From positions 1-59,225 of the forward strand of contig JARHVB010000015.1 of the NCBI GenBank assembly GCA_029222685.1: a stretch of 59,225 nucleotides of DNA, given 5' to 3'. Of this stretch, positions 1 through 8,438 are shown one piece after another. Within the stretch, counting starts at the first letter, position 1. Each line of letters begins with the position of its first letter. The notes under the pieces were generated by a model. The model was given only the letters and a program-made list of their open reading frames with translations. It was not told the DNA's origin and did not search any database. The DNA is from Terripilifer ovatus (GTDB lineage Bacteria; Pseudomonadota; Alphaproteobacteria; Rhizobiales; Beijerinckiaceae). The position numbers and the translations under genes were made by a program.

Positions 1-1950
1 GAGGCGACCAACGCCGGCACGGGCACGACCACGGTTACGGCCAACGGCACGGTCACCGGCACGGTGGCCGAAGGCATCAGGGCGACGGGCGGCGGCGCGG
101 TGAAGGTCACGACCAATGCCCTGGTCGAAGGCGCCACCAGCGCGATCTTCGCGCGGTCGACTGGTCAGCAGATCACCATCACCACCAACGGCTTGGTCCG
201 CAATCGGTCGCAGCTTTCCACGGACCTGGCGATCGACGCCAGTGGCGGGCCAGTGGTTTTCACCAATGCGGGCGGAATGGTCGGCACGGTGCTGTTCGGC
301 GCCGCCGCCAACAGTTTCGACAACAAAGCGGGCTGGAACACGGCCGGCGGAACGAACGAATTCGGCGGCGGTGCGAGCACGCTCACCAATGAGGCGGGCG
401 TTTCGATTTACACGGCCGTCAATGGTGCGGCGGTTGAAACGACTGCCTTCAATGGTCTGGCGAATTTCAACAACAACGGCATCCTCACCATGGCTGACGG
501 CGGGGCGGGAGATCGCACCACGACCAGCGGCAATGCCAGCTTTGCCTCTGGATCGGTCTACGCTGTCGATGTCAGCGGCATGAATCAATCCGATCGCTTC
601 ACCGTCAATGGCACGGCGACACTGAATGCTGGCTCGACTATTGATGTGCACCTGCAGGGGAGCCTGATGTACGGTGCTCACTACACCGTGCTTACCGCGA
701 ATGGCGGCGTGAACGGCGAATTCGGTTCGCTCACCGGTGTCACCAGCACAGCCTTCCTGAAAGTCGACGACAATTACGACGCCAACAACGTCTATCTCGA
801 TGTCATCAAATATCGCAACTTTGCCGACGCCGGCCTGACGCGAAACCAGATATCGACTGGCCGCGGCCTGGACACGATTCCGACGGTTGGACCGCTGTTC
901 AATGCCATCGCCGGTTTGATGACGGACACCCAGGCCCGCGCCGCCTTCGATCAACTCTCGGGCGAGCAGCATGCCTCGATGACTTCCGTGCTCGTCGACG
1001 ACAGCCGCTTCGTGCGGTCGTCCGCCATCGATCGTCTGCGCAGCAGTTTCGGGTCTGTCGGCGCGGCGCCGACCCCCGTCATGTCCTATGCGCCGGGCGG
1101 CCCGGTGATGGTGCAAGCCACCACCGATCGCCCGGTCGTGTGGGGCCAGGCCTTCGGGGCCTGGGGGAACCTGAACGGCGACGGCAATGCGGCGAGCGTC
1201 CGGCGCTCCACCGGCGGTCTCACTTTCGGTGTCGACGCGTTCATGTTCGACGGCTGGAGAGTCGGTCTGCTCGCCGGCTACAGCAGCACAAGCATCAGCA
1301 TCAACGGCCGCAACTCGTCGGGCAAAAGCGACAACTACCACATCGGCGCTTACGCCGGCACTCAATGGGGCAATCTCAGCCTGCGCACCGGCGTTGCCTA
1401 TACCTGGCATGACATTTCGAGCAGCCGGTTCGTCGCCTTCCCGGGCTTCACGGATCAACTGTCGGCCAGCTACGGCGCCCGCACCGTGCAAGTGTTCGGC
1501 GATCTCGGCTATCGCATCGACATGAACACTGTGGCGCTCGAGCCCTTCGGCAATCTCGCCTACGTCAATCTGCACACGGAAGGTTTCCGAGAGATCGGCG
1601 GTCCGGCCGCGCTGACGAGCAAGGGCGTCTCCACCGGTGTCACCTTCACCACGCTCGGCCTGCGCGCCTCCAGCGACTTCGCGCTGGGCGGCATGATGGC
1701 AACGGTCCGCGGCAGCCTGGGCTGGCGTCATGCCTTCGGCGACACCACGCCGGTGTCGACCTTCGCCTTCGCCGGCGGATCGGCATTCACCATCGCCGGT
1801 GTACCGATCGCGCAGAATGCTGCGGTCGTCGAGGCGGGATTTGACCTCAAGCTGTTCCCGAACGCCACGTTCGGCATCGCCTACAACGGCCAGTTTGCCT
1901 CCGCCGCGAGAGACCAGAGCGTCAAGGCCAATCTGGCGATGAAGTTCTGA
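1..1950 (+). CDS. Autotransporter, C-terminal part (gene cut by window edge)
   Basis: The reading frame is open from the first base, so the start lies upstream; about 649 codons are visible. The first ~350 residues are low-complexity, rich in Gly, Asn, Thr and Ala with repeated T-N-[AG] patterns, as in beta-helical passenger domains. The last ~270 residues have the alternating aromatic/small pattern of an autotransporter beta-barrel (VVWGQAFGAWG, FGVDAFMFDGWRVGLLAGY) and end in LAMKF, a terminal Phe typical of the outer-membrane insertion signal. The barrel would export the passenger across the outer membrane; the passenger's role is unknown. The stop overlaps the next gene by one base. Confidence 0.9.
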   Translation, partial: EATNAGTGTTTVTANGTVTGTVAEGIRATGGGAVKVTTNALVEGATSAIFARSTGQQITITTNGLVRNRSQLSTDLAIDASGGPVVFTNAGGMVGTVLFGAAANSFDNKAGWNTAGGTNEFGGGASTLTNEAGVSIYTAVNGAAVETTAFNGLANFNNNGILTMADGGAGDRTTTSGNASFASGSVYAVDVSGMNQSDRFTVNGTATLNAGSTIDVHLQGSLMYGAHYTVLTANGGVNGEFGSLTGVTSTAFLKVDDNYDANNVYLDVIKYRNFADAGLTRNQISTGRGLDTIPTVGPLFNAIAGLMTDTQARAAFDQLSGEQHASMTSVLVDDSRFVRSSAIDRLRSSFGSVGAAPTPVMSYAPGGPVMVQATTDRPVVWGQAFGAWGNLNGDGNAASVRRSTGGLTFGVDAFMFDGWRVGLLAGYSSTSISINGRNSSGKSDNYHIGAYAGTQWGNLSLRTGVAYTWHDISSSRFVAFPGFTDQLSASYGARTVQVFGDLGYRIDMNTVALEPFGNLAYVNLHTEGFREIGGPAALTSKGVSTGVTFTTLGLRASSDFALGGMMATVRGSLGWRHAFGDTTPVSTFAFAGGSAFTIAGVPIAQNAAVVEAGFDLKLFPNATFGIAYNGQFASAARDQSVKANLAMKF

Positions 1951-2477
1951 TGGTGAAAGCGCAAAGCATTGCCGGCGGACTTTGTGGCCTTGTCCTTGCG
2001 GCGCAGATTGCCCAGGCGCAGACGTCATCTCTGCCTGGCGGTGCCACGTCCCTGCAGGAGACCTTTCAGGATTGGCAGGTCGCCTGCGTCGCGCAGGCGA
2101 ATGGAAAGCGCTGCACGCTCTCCCAGCAGCAATTCAGCCAGAACCGCCAGCGCCTTCTCGCTATCGAACTGACGCCGGGCGATGGCGCCAATGTGACCGG
2201 CACCTTGGTCCTGCCGTTCGGCCTGCTGCTCGAGGCCGGCGTCGCCACACAGATCGACGACAAGCCGTCGGGCAAGCCTTTGCGCTTCCGCACCTGTCTG
2301 CCTGCCGGTTGCGTCGTGCCGCTGCAATTCGAAGGCGCGGCAGCCGCCGCGCTGCGGGCCGGCACGACCCTTAAATTCACGGCAACGCCGAGCGAGAGCA
2401 GCGAGCCGCTGGTATTCTCGATCTCGCTGAAGGGCCTGCCCGCGGCTCTCAGCAGGACAGCGGTGCTGTTGAAGTAG
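1950..2477 (+). CDS. IalB-like invasion-associated locus B family protein
   Basis: 175 residues. A signal peptide covers about residues 1-23 (basic start, hydrophobic core, AQAQ cleavage region), so the protein is probably periplasmic. The mature part carries the IalB family pattern: a WQVAC segment, a second Cys in GKRCTL, then a C-x4-C pair in RTCLPAGC, with a beta-rich body. Family members occur widely in Rhizobiales; IalB was first linked to host-cell entry in Bartonella, but most free-living homologues have no assigned role. The ATG shares one base with the TGA of the autotransporter (TGATG), so translation is probably coupled. Function here is unknown. Confidence 0.82.
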   Translation: MVKAQSIAGGLCGLVLAAQIAQAQTSSLPGGATSLQETFQDWQVACVAQANGKRCTLSQQQFSQNRQRLLAIELTPGDGANVTGTLVLPFGLLLEAGVATQIDDKPSGKPLRFRTCLPAGCVVPLQFEGAAAAALRAGTTLKFTATPSESSEPLVFSISLKGLPAALSRTAVLLK

Positions 2478-2490
2478 CCAAAGGCTTCGC

Positions 2491-3363
2491 TCACCGGGCC
2501 GCGGGCTCGTCCGCCTTCTCCTGCAGAAAGATGCTCTTGAACAGGCGCTGACGGATCGAGGAGAAATCGGGGTCGCCGCGCGTTTCGATCTGATCGCGCG
2601 GATAGGCCAGGTCGACCATGACGTCTTCCTTGATGGTGTTGGGCGGACGGCCGAGCGACAGGATGCGGCTTGAAAGAAACACCGCCTCTTCCACATCGTG
2701 GGTGACGAACAGGACGGTGATCGGCAGGCGGTCCCATATATTCAGCAGCAGCTCTTGCAGGATCGCCCGCGTCATCGCATCGACCGCGCTGAACGGCTCG
2801 TCCATGAGCAGAACTTTGGGCTCGCAGATGAGTGCGCGGGCGATCGCGACCCGCTGCTGCATGCCTCCGGACAGTTGTGCGGGATAGTAGTCCTCGTAGC
2901 CGCTCAGGCCCACGAGATCGATATATTCCTTGCATCTCGCCTGCCTGTCCTTGCGCGAGATGTTCCTTGTCGTCGACAGGCCGAAGGCGACATTCTCGAT
3001 GACGGTCCGCCACGGAAAGATCGATTTAGAATATTGCTGAAAGACATAGATCATGCCTTTCGGCGGCCCGTCGATGGCCTGGCCGTTGAAGAGCACGCGT
3101 CCCGCCGTCGGCGGCTCAAGCCCGGCGATCAGTTTGAGCAAGGTGGACTTGCCGCATCCAGACGGGCCGACGATCGATAGAAAGCTGCCGTCGACGATCT
3201 TGTAGGAAAGGCTACTGAAGATATTGAGAACCCGGCCGCCGCTCGTATAGGTCTTGTCGATATCGACCAGTTGAATGATGGTTTTCCTGCGGGCCGCGGC
3301 CGCAGGCACTTCCACTTTGACGGCCGCCGTCTGCTCATCAATGCGCCTTTGCATGCCCAACAT
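2491..3363 (-). CDS. ABC transporter ATP-binding protein, NitT/TauT type
   Basis: 290 residues. Walker A GPSGCGKST lies near residue 67, the signature LSGGMQQR and Walker B KVLLMDEPF follow, then a switch His in FVTHD. This order matches the nitrate/sulfonate/taurine importer ATPases (SsuB/TauB). It would power uptake with the permease gene at 3480, which is transcribed in the opposite direction, an unusual split for such a system. The C-terminal ~40 residues extend beyond the ATPase core and are unassigned. An alternative ATG lies nine bases downstream at 3354. The gene converges on the IalB-like gene with a 13-base gap. Confidence 0.88.
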   Translation of the reverse strand: MLGMQRRIDEQTAAVKVEVPAAAARRKTIIQLVDIDKTYTSGGRVLNIFSSLSYKIVDGSFLSIVGPSGCGKSTLLKLIAGLEPPTAGRVLFNGQAIDGPPKGMIYVFQQYSKSIFPWRTVIENVAFGLSTTRNISRKDRQARCKEYIDLVGLSGYEDYYPAQLSGGMQQRVAIARALICEPKVLLMDEPFSAVDAMTRAILQELLLNIWDRLPITVLFVTHDVEEAVFLSSRILSLGRPPNTIKEDVMVDLAYPRDQIETRGDPDFSSIRQRLFKSIFLQEKADEPAAR

Positions 3364-3479
3364 TCTTTCACGCTGCCGTTTGGTAGGTCAGGCGCGAGCA
3401 AGCAACTGATGTGCCAACAATCGCTTGCCGGGGACGGGAGAGTGTTCGCACTGGCATAGGCTTTGCTCCCAAAGCGCGC

Positions 3480-4238
3480 ATGAAAAAGCGAATTCCCGGC
3501 TTCATTCTGATTTTAGTTCTGCTTCTCCTGTGGGAGTTCTGCTCCTGGAAACGCATCGTCGATCCAGTGTCGCTGCCGAGGGTCAGCGTCATCCTGTCGT
3601 CGTGGTTCGAAGCGCTGACCAGCGGCGAATTGATCGACCAGATCTGGCCGACCCTGGTGCGTATCTGCATCGGCATGGGGTTGGCGGTGCTGGTTGGCAT
3701 TCCCGTCGGCCTGCTGATGGGCACTGTGTCTTTCATTTATCGCCTGCTCGAGCCGATCACCGAATTCATCCGGCCGATTCCAAGTTCGGCCTATATCCCC
3801 GTCGCCATTCTTTTTCTTGGCATCGGCGATGAGATGAAGGTTTTCGTGATCTTCATCGGATGCTTCTTCCCAATCCTGCTGAACACCTATGGCGGCGTAC
3901 GCGGCATCGATCCCGTGCTGATCGACACGGGCCGTACCTTCGGCGTTTCGCGCGTTCAGGCGCTGATGCAGATTGTCCTGCCGGCGGCACTGCCCAGCAT
4001 CCTGACTGGCATGCGCATCAGCCTCGGCATCGCCCTGATCGTCGCCGTCGTCGCCGAGATGATCTCGGGCAACAGCGGGATCGGTTATTTCATCCTCGAC
4101 ATGCAGCGCATCTTCCGCGTGCCAGAGATGTTCGCCGGCATCTTTACCCTCGGCATTCTCGGATACCTCATCAACTTTGCCTTCCTGAAGATAGAAGCAC
4201 ACCTGCTGAGATGGCGGCTGTCTCCGGCGGAGGTTTGA
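3480..4238 (+). CDS. ABC transporter permease, NitT/TauT type
   Basis: 252 residues from the chosen ATG. The protein has a first membrane segment at the N-terminus (IPGFILILVLLLLWEF) and further ones at about 60-90, 95-125, 175-195 and 220-240. The cytoplasmic coupling loop is visible as DTGRTFGVSRVQALMQIVLP, the binding-protein-dependent permease motif that docks on the ATPase. A GTG at 3411 in the same frame would add 23 charged residues before the first helix; ATG 3480 gives a normal permease N-terminus but has no strong ribosome binding site. Divergent from the ATPase; the matching receptor may be the frameshifted gene at 6433. Confidence 0.87.
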   Translation: MKKRIPGFILILVLLLLWEFCSWKRIVDPVSLPRVSVILSSWFEALTSGELIDQIWPTLVRICIGMGLAVLVGIPVGLLMGTVSFIYRLLEPITEFIRPIPSSAYIPVAILFLGIGDEMKVFVIFIGCFFPILLNTYGGVRGIDPVLIDTGRTFGVSRVQALMQIVLPAALPSILTGMRISLGIALIVAVVAEMISGNSGIGYFILDMQRIFRVPEMFAGIFTLGILGYLINFAFLKIEAHLLRWRLSPAEV

Positions 4239-4244
4239 GGGCGT

Positions 4245-5198
4245 TCAAACCGTGGTGAACAGCTCGTCGATCTTCCACGGGCGGCGTATCAGGCCCTGCT
4301 GACGCGAATAGTGGATGATCGTCTCCAGGTTGCGGCGATTGGTACTGTCGAGCCCATATGGCCAGGCGTCCGGCCCGAAGAGATGCCGCTCCTCCTCCCA
4401 ATGGCCTTCGAACCAGGCGAGCGGAACCACGCGGACATTGTGCATGCGATGATAGGCCTGCGCCTTGGCTTTCTCGAACGCCTTGAGCAGGACGACGGCG
4501 AGCCAGGGATGGCGATCCATAACGTCCTGCCGTACAGCCGTGACGTGCATGATCGGGAACAGGCCGGTCTCATTAAAATAGGCGAGTTCCCGCTCCATAT
4601 AGTCGGGAAACAGGCGTGCGATGCGCGGATCGCGGGTGATGATCGGCTTGGGCGTGCTCGGATGCATCAGTGCCTCGATCTCGCCGTTCAGCACCATGGA
4701 GGTCGCCGTCTTTCCCGCTGGCACGTGCTCGACCTTCAGGTCGGCGGGATAGTCGAACGGCGTATCCTCTTCCCGTTCCAGCACCCAGATGACGTCGCGG
4801 CTGCGCAGGCCATAATGTTCTTCGAGAATGCCGGTGATCCAGACATTGCTCGCCACCTGCAGGTTGGAGACGCCGATGCGGCGGCCTGCGAGATCCGCCG
4901 GTAATTTGATACCCGCGGCCGTGTTGACGTAGACATTGCCGTGCCGGAACTTGCGGAACAGAAAAACCGGGATGGCGGTGAGCGGTATTCCCTGATCGCG
5001 CGCCACAAGATAATTCGTGACGTTCAATTCGCAGACATCGAAAGCGAGCTTCTGGACCATGAGGCCGTGGCGTTCCGGATTTGACAGTTCTGTGACGAAC
5101 ACCGGTTCAACGCCTTCGATCTCGACGGCGCCGGTGAGCAGCGGCATGGCAATCTCGAAATCGTCGCATGCAAAGGTGAGTTTGATTTTACCTGTCAT
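4245..5198 (-). CDS. 4,5-dihydroxyphthalate decarboxylase-like / receptor-fold protein
   Basis: 317 residues with no signal peptide, so apparently cytosolic. It shares with the protein at 22366-23346 a layout typical of the Pht5-like family, which has the periplasmic-binding-protein fold: an E-[IL]-x-G-[VI] region near residue 30, FDVCELN near 54, RKFRHGNVYV near 84, LAGRRIGV, a segment with P-D-Y before YFN-x-TG-x-FPIMHV, and HPWLA. Pht5 decarboxylates 4,5-dihydroxyphthalate to protocatechuate; many homologues are annotated simply as ABC substrate-binding proteins. Lack of a signal argues for an enzyme, while its position between transporter genes argues for a transport link. It converges on the permease with a 6-base gap. 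The 92 bases to 5290 hold nothing obvious. Confidence 0.6.
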   Translation of the reverse strand: MTGKIKLTFACDDFEIAMPLLTGAVEIEGVEPVFVTELSNPERHGLMVQKLAFDVCELNVTNYLVARDQGIPLTAIPVFLFRKFRHGNVYVNTAAGIKLPADLAGRRIGVSNLQVASNVWITGILEEHYGLRSRDVIWVLEREEDTPFDYPADLKVEHVPAGKTATSMVLNGEIEALMHPSTPKPIITRDPRIARLFPDYMERELAYFNETGLFPIMHVTAVRQDVMDRHPWLAVVLLKAFEKAKAQAYHRMHNVRVVPLAWFEGHWEEERHLFGPDAWPYGLDSTNRRNLETIIHYSRQQGLIRRPWKIDELFTTV

Positions 5199-5290
5199 GT
5201 CACTCTTTCATTGCACGCCCATCCTGCGGGCTGTCTGCCTCTCGAATGGCCAGATGATCAATTGATCGTCATGGCATCAGGCTTTCCGGC

Positions 5291-6082
5291 TCAGGTCTTG
5301 CGCACGAATTCGAACGTTCTGATTTTGAAGGGCGTGCCGAAATAGGCGATGCGGAAGCTTTCCTGATCGGGGAATTTTCCTGTCGGCATGTGGCGATAGA
5401 TATAGTCCACCGGCAGGGGATCGATGTCGAAAGGATAGGGATCGATCGCAACGCGGCGCTCGTCCAGCGGCGTCAATTCCAGCCGCGTCTGCGCGCCTCG
5501 ATCGGTGTAACTCATGGGGACCGGGTCGAAATATTCCTGCTTCGGCTCCGCCGTGCAGAAATAGAGCGACAGCAGATCCCATATCTGAAGCAGGCTGAAA
5601 TTCGTTTCGAATTGCTGCTGGCCGAAAGCGGCGATCGCCACCTCCTGCTTCGGTTCGTTGCGCGCCAGAAACGCCTCGATCCCTTGCGCGTGCTCACGCG
5701 GGCTGACCAGCGCAGGATGGGCGACCGTGCCGTAGCGGCTGCGCCACAAGCCTGTCCGGTGCCGGCCGATGAGAAGGCCGGCATAAGGATCGATCCCGCT
5801 CAGCCAGTCGATGCCCCATTGAAAAGATTCGAGCTGGACGTCATCGAGCGGAACTTGAAAGAACGTCGGCGTGGTTTGCTGTTCGGCATTGTAACGCGGG
5901 CCGGTGTCGTAGCGATACCAGCCGCAATCGTGAAAGACAGTGCCGCGCACTGTCGATTCGTAAGGCCAGGGCCGTGCGAAGCGCTCGTTGCCCCAATGCG
6001 CGGCCAGCACGCCTGACAGTTTGGCATGGTCGCTTTGCGTGATCAGGATCAGGGAGCCGTCGGTCTGCGGGCGCACGATCAT
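5291..6082 (-). CDS. DUF3891 family protein
   Basis: 263 residues from the ATG at 6082, preceded by GGAAGGAA at good spacing; a longer open frame up to 6262 reads through the tandem repeat and is not supported. The sequence begins MIVRPQ and has ITQSDHAKLSGVLAAHWGN near residue 15, HDCGWYRYD near 50, and a Trp-rich middle, a pattern I associate with DUF3891, whose His/Asp residues could bind metal. No signal peptide or membrane segment. Biochemical function is not known. It lies on the same strand as the decarboxylase-like gene, 92 bases upstream of it, and could be cotranscribed. Confidence 0.6.
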   Translation of the reverse strand: MIVRPQTDGSLILITQSDHAKLSGVLAAHWGNERFARPWPYESTVRGTVFHDCGWYRYDTGPRYNAEQQTTPTFFQVPLDDVQLESFQWGIDWLSGIDPYAGLLIGRHRTGLWRSRYGTVAHPALVSPREHAQGIEAFLARNEPKQEVAIAAFGQQQFETNFSLLQIWDLLSLYFCTAEPKQEYFDPVPMSYTDRGAQTRLELTPLDERRVAIDPYPFDIDPLPVDYIYRHMPTGKFPDQESFRIAYFGTPFKIRTFEFVRKT

Positions 6083-6432
6083 CGTTGCTGTTCCTTCCCT
6101 ATGAAAACACGGATGCACTGTCGGCTCGAACGAGATTGCAATCAAGAAGCGTGCCGAAACCGCTGGAATGTGAAGAGATAGCACCGCCATTGGGCAGGCA
6201 AAGCATTCGCAAGTGAACCATCGGCAGTTAAAGCATTGGCAACCGAAGCCTCCGGAATTCAATCATTTGGGAAACGCAAGCGTAGAGCAGTCTGCACAAA
6301 AGCCCGGGCGAATTTCAAGGGGGCTGTAAAATCGCTGTGGCTCCGCAATGCCGGCATGCGGCGGGGCTGCGCTCCATATTGCGGTGGCATGGCTTTTGCC
6401 TCGTTTTCGCCGGTGAAACCCAGGAGGCACGG
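6083..6432. other. 350-base intergenic region between divergent genes
   Basis: No gene is supported here. The region separates the minus-strand DUF3891 gene from the plus-strand receptor gene and must hold both promoters. Its main visible structure is the three-unit tandem repeat at 6194-6283. I see no convincing sigma-70 hexamers and no RNA gene. A strong ribosome binding site (CAGGAGG at 6421-6427) sits just before the receptor start. Confidence 0.6.
6194..6283. repeat. Three imperfect ~30-base tandem repeats
   Basis: Units begin near 6194, 6224 and 6255. The core AAAGCATTSGCAA occurs at 6200-6212 and 6230-6242; the third unit (6255-6283) keeps AATCATTTGGGAA at the same 30-base phase but has diverged. 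The array lies in the divergent promoter region, so it may be a set of helical-phase protein binding sites (30 bases is close to three turns) or a decayed minisatellite. Confidence 0.6.
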
Positions 6433-7400
6433 TTGAGAAAGCTGGCACTGAGCGTCGTTGCGGCCCTCTCGTTATTCGCCGCGCCTGCGGTTTCCACGCC
6501 GTCTCCGGCGGCCGAGTTGATGCAATTGAAACTCGGCGTTCTGAAGCTGGGCGCGACGGCGAATGTCTGGGCGGCGACCCGCAACGGCATCTTCAAGAAG
6601 CACGGCCTGGACGTCACCATCGTGGAAGTGCCGCTGTCGACGCAGGCCGTCTCGGCCCTGCAGTCGAAATCGGTCGATATCATGCTGCAGATTCCCGGCA
6701 CCATGATGGTCGCCAAGGAACGTGGCTTCGACATCGCGCTCGTCGGCCAGAACGAAACCGCCGGCACGACGGCCCCGGTGTCGAACGCCATTCTGGTTCC
6801 GACAAATTCGCCGATCAAGACAATCGCGGACCTGAAGGGCAAACGCGTCGCGACCGCCTCGCCGCGTGGGCAGAGCTTTGCCGCGATGAAAGACCTGTTT
6901 GAAAAGAACGGCATCACCGCCAAGGATGTCCAGTTGATGGAGGCCCCGTTCAGCTCGCAGGCGGATCTGCTCAAAAGCGGTAACGTCGATGCCGTTGTTG
7001 CGCTGGATCCCTATACGACGCAGATCATCCAGGCAGGCTATGGCCGCCCTCTGTCCTGGTACATGATCGAAACCATACCGGATCAACCTGTCGGCAGCTG
7101 GTGGGCAACGCGCCCTTGGGCCCTCGAGCACAAGGAACTGATCAAGGCGTTTCAGGCTGCCGTCAAGGAAACCCACGACATGTTCAACGCCGATGTGGCG
7201 GGCTCGAAGAGACTTGTTGCTGAATACTCGGGCCTGAAGATGGAGCTTGTGCGGGACATGCCGCCCATCTCCTGGAAATCCACATCGACACCAAGGTCTG
7301 GCAGGATTTTCTGGATATGATGACCCGGCAGGGCGAACTGACGAAAAGCCACAAGGCCTCGGAATATTTCGAGTTCATCGACAGTTCGATTTTGAAATAG
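6433..7400 (+). pseudogene. ABC substrate-binding protein, NitT/TauT type, one-base frameshift
   Basis: Start TTG 6433, five bases after AGGAGG, gives a signal peptide (RKLALSVVAALSLFAAPAVS). The mature part follows the sulfonate/nitrate receptor plan: LKLGVLKLGATANVW, GIFKKHGLDV, LKGKRVATASPRGQS, and DAVVALDPYTTQI. At SWK (7270-7278) the frame breaks: the original frame stops at 7320, while the neighbouring frame continues EIHIDTKVWQDFLDMM through YFEFIDSSILK to TAG 7400. One extra G after TGG at 7273-7275 restores a full-length receptor of about 322 residues. It could be a real inactivating mutation or a sequencing error. It would be the natural receptor for the permease at 3480 and ATPase at 2491. 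Confidence 0.8.
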
Positions 7401-7406
7401 CGGCGA

Positions 7407-8309
7407 TCAGGCGGGCGGCGCGAAAACCAGGTTGAGGCCCGCCACATGCTGGAAGAAGGATCGGACGACGGGGACTTGTTGGCGGTCGCGCCGGCAGGCC
7501 AGCATCAAGGTGGTAACCTCGGTGCGTGGTGTCAACGGCCGATAGATGACATTGGGGAAGGAGACGCCGCAGAAAATTGTCGACGACATGTTCACGCCGA
7601 CACCGCTGGCGACCAGTGCGAAGGCAGACGGCACATCGGGCGCTTCGAGCACGGCTTTAGGCACGGCGCGATTCTGCTGCAGCACTGCCGATATCTCGTC
7701 ATTGAACGAGCCGCCTTGGTCGGGCTGCAGCAGAATCATCGTCGTGGTCGTCAGGTCGCGCATCGTAATCCGGCCGCGTTGCGCCAGCGCATGATCCTTC
7801 GGCAGGTTGATGCAGAAATATTCGACCGCCATCCGCGCCGTGTGGATGCGTTCGTCAGTTACCGGACCCCGCAGGATGCCGACATCGATGCGCCGCTCGA
7901 TCAAGGCTCGCACTTGCTCGTCGAGACCCACGGTGGCCACCGAAAGCTCTACCAGGGGAAACCGCTCCCGGTAGGACGGTAATATGCGCGGCAACACGCC
8001 GATCGTCGCCGGCATGATCGAGCCGACGCGCAGCCGGCCGCGTGGTTCGCCGGACGTGTCGCGCATGCGGATCGCCAGGCCGTCCGCTGCCTCAACGATG
8101 GCTTGCGCTTCGACGAGCAGATTGCGTCCCAGGCCGGTCAGCGCCACATAGCGCTTGGTGCGCTCGAACAGCGGTCCGCCCAGTTCGTGCTCCAGTTTGC
8201 GGATCTGCTGGCTCAGCGCCGGTTGCGCCGTGTGCAATGCCGCCGCGGCGCGGCCGAAATTCAAATGTTCGGCGACGGCCAGAAAATAGCGCAGATGACG
8301 CAGTTCCAT
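7407..8309 (-). CDS. LysR family regulator, HcaR/CatM-like
   Basis: 300 residues. The N-terminal winged helix-turn-helix is clear (MELRHLRYFLAVAEHLNFGRAAAALHTAQPALSQQ is its span, residues 1-35), followed by LFERTKRYVALTGLG and an effector-binding domain to residue 300. The start resembles the HcaR/CatM/BenM branch, whose members respond to aromatic acids or their breakdown products. It is divergent from the aromatic-acid transporter operon beginning at 8439 and is the likely activator of it. It converges on the frameshifted receptor gene with a 6-base gap. Confidence 0.9.
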   Translation of the reverse strand: MELRHLRYFLAVAEHLNFGRAAAALHTAQPALSQQIRKLEHELGGPLFERTKRYVALTGLGRNLLVEAQAIVEAADGLAIRMRDTSGEPRGRLRVGSIMPATIGVLPRILPSYRERFPLVELSVATVGLDEQVRALIERRIDVGILRGPVTDERIHTARMAVEYFCINLPKDHALAQRGRITMRDLTTTTMILLQPDQGGSFNDEISAVLQQNRAVPKAVLEAPDVPSAFALVASGVGVNMSSTIFCGVSFPNVIYRPLTPRTEVTTLMLACRRDRQQVPVVRSFFQHVAGLNLVFAPPA

Positions 8310-8329
8310 TCGGTCGGCTCACATTCGGC

Positions 8330-8346
8330 AAGACAAAAAAAGTCTT
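8330..8346. promoter_or_regulatory. Inverted repeat, candidate LysR operator
   Basis: AAGAC at 8330-8334 and GTCTT at 8342-8346 flank an A7 spacer, between the divergent LysR gene and the transporter operon. This is the expected place for a LysR-type binding site. Inference from symmetry and position only. Confidence 0.4.
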
Positions 8347-8438
8347 AGAGACAGACAAAATATATATTGGACCGCGAATTAAAGCCATCGCAACCTCTGC
8401 ATCAAGAGGAGAGGCCAAGGGGAGGCGGGGGAGGATTC

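Noticed and set aside
3411..3479. GTG start adding 23 residues to the ABC permease
   Set aside because: The added part is basic and not hydrophobic, and the ATG at 3480 puts the first helix at the usual place. It cannot be excluded.
6083..6262. N-terminal extension of the DUF3891 protein with Cys-rich repeats
   Set aside because: The Cys-rich peptide comes only from reading the tandem DNA repeat; the ATG at 6082 has a good ribosome site and the usual family start.
6194..6283. Possible CRISPR array
   Set aside because: Units are contiguous and diverging, without unique spacers, and no cas gene is present.
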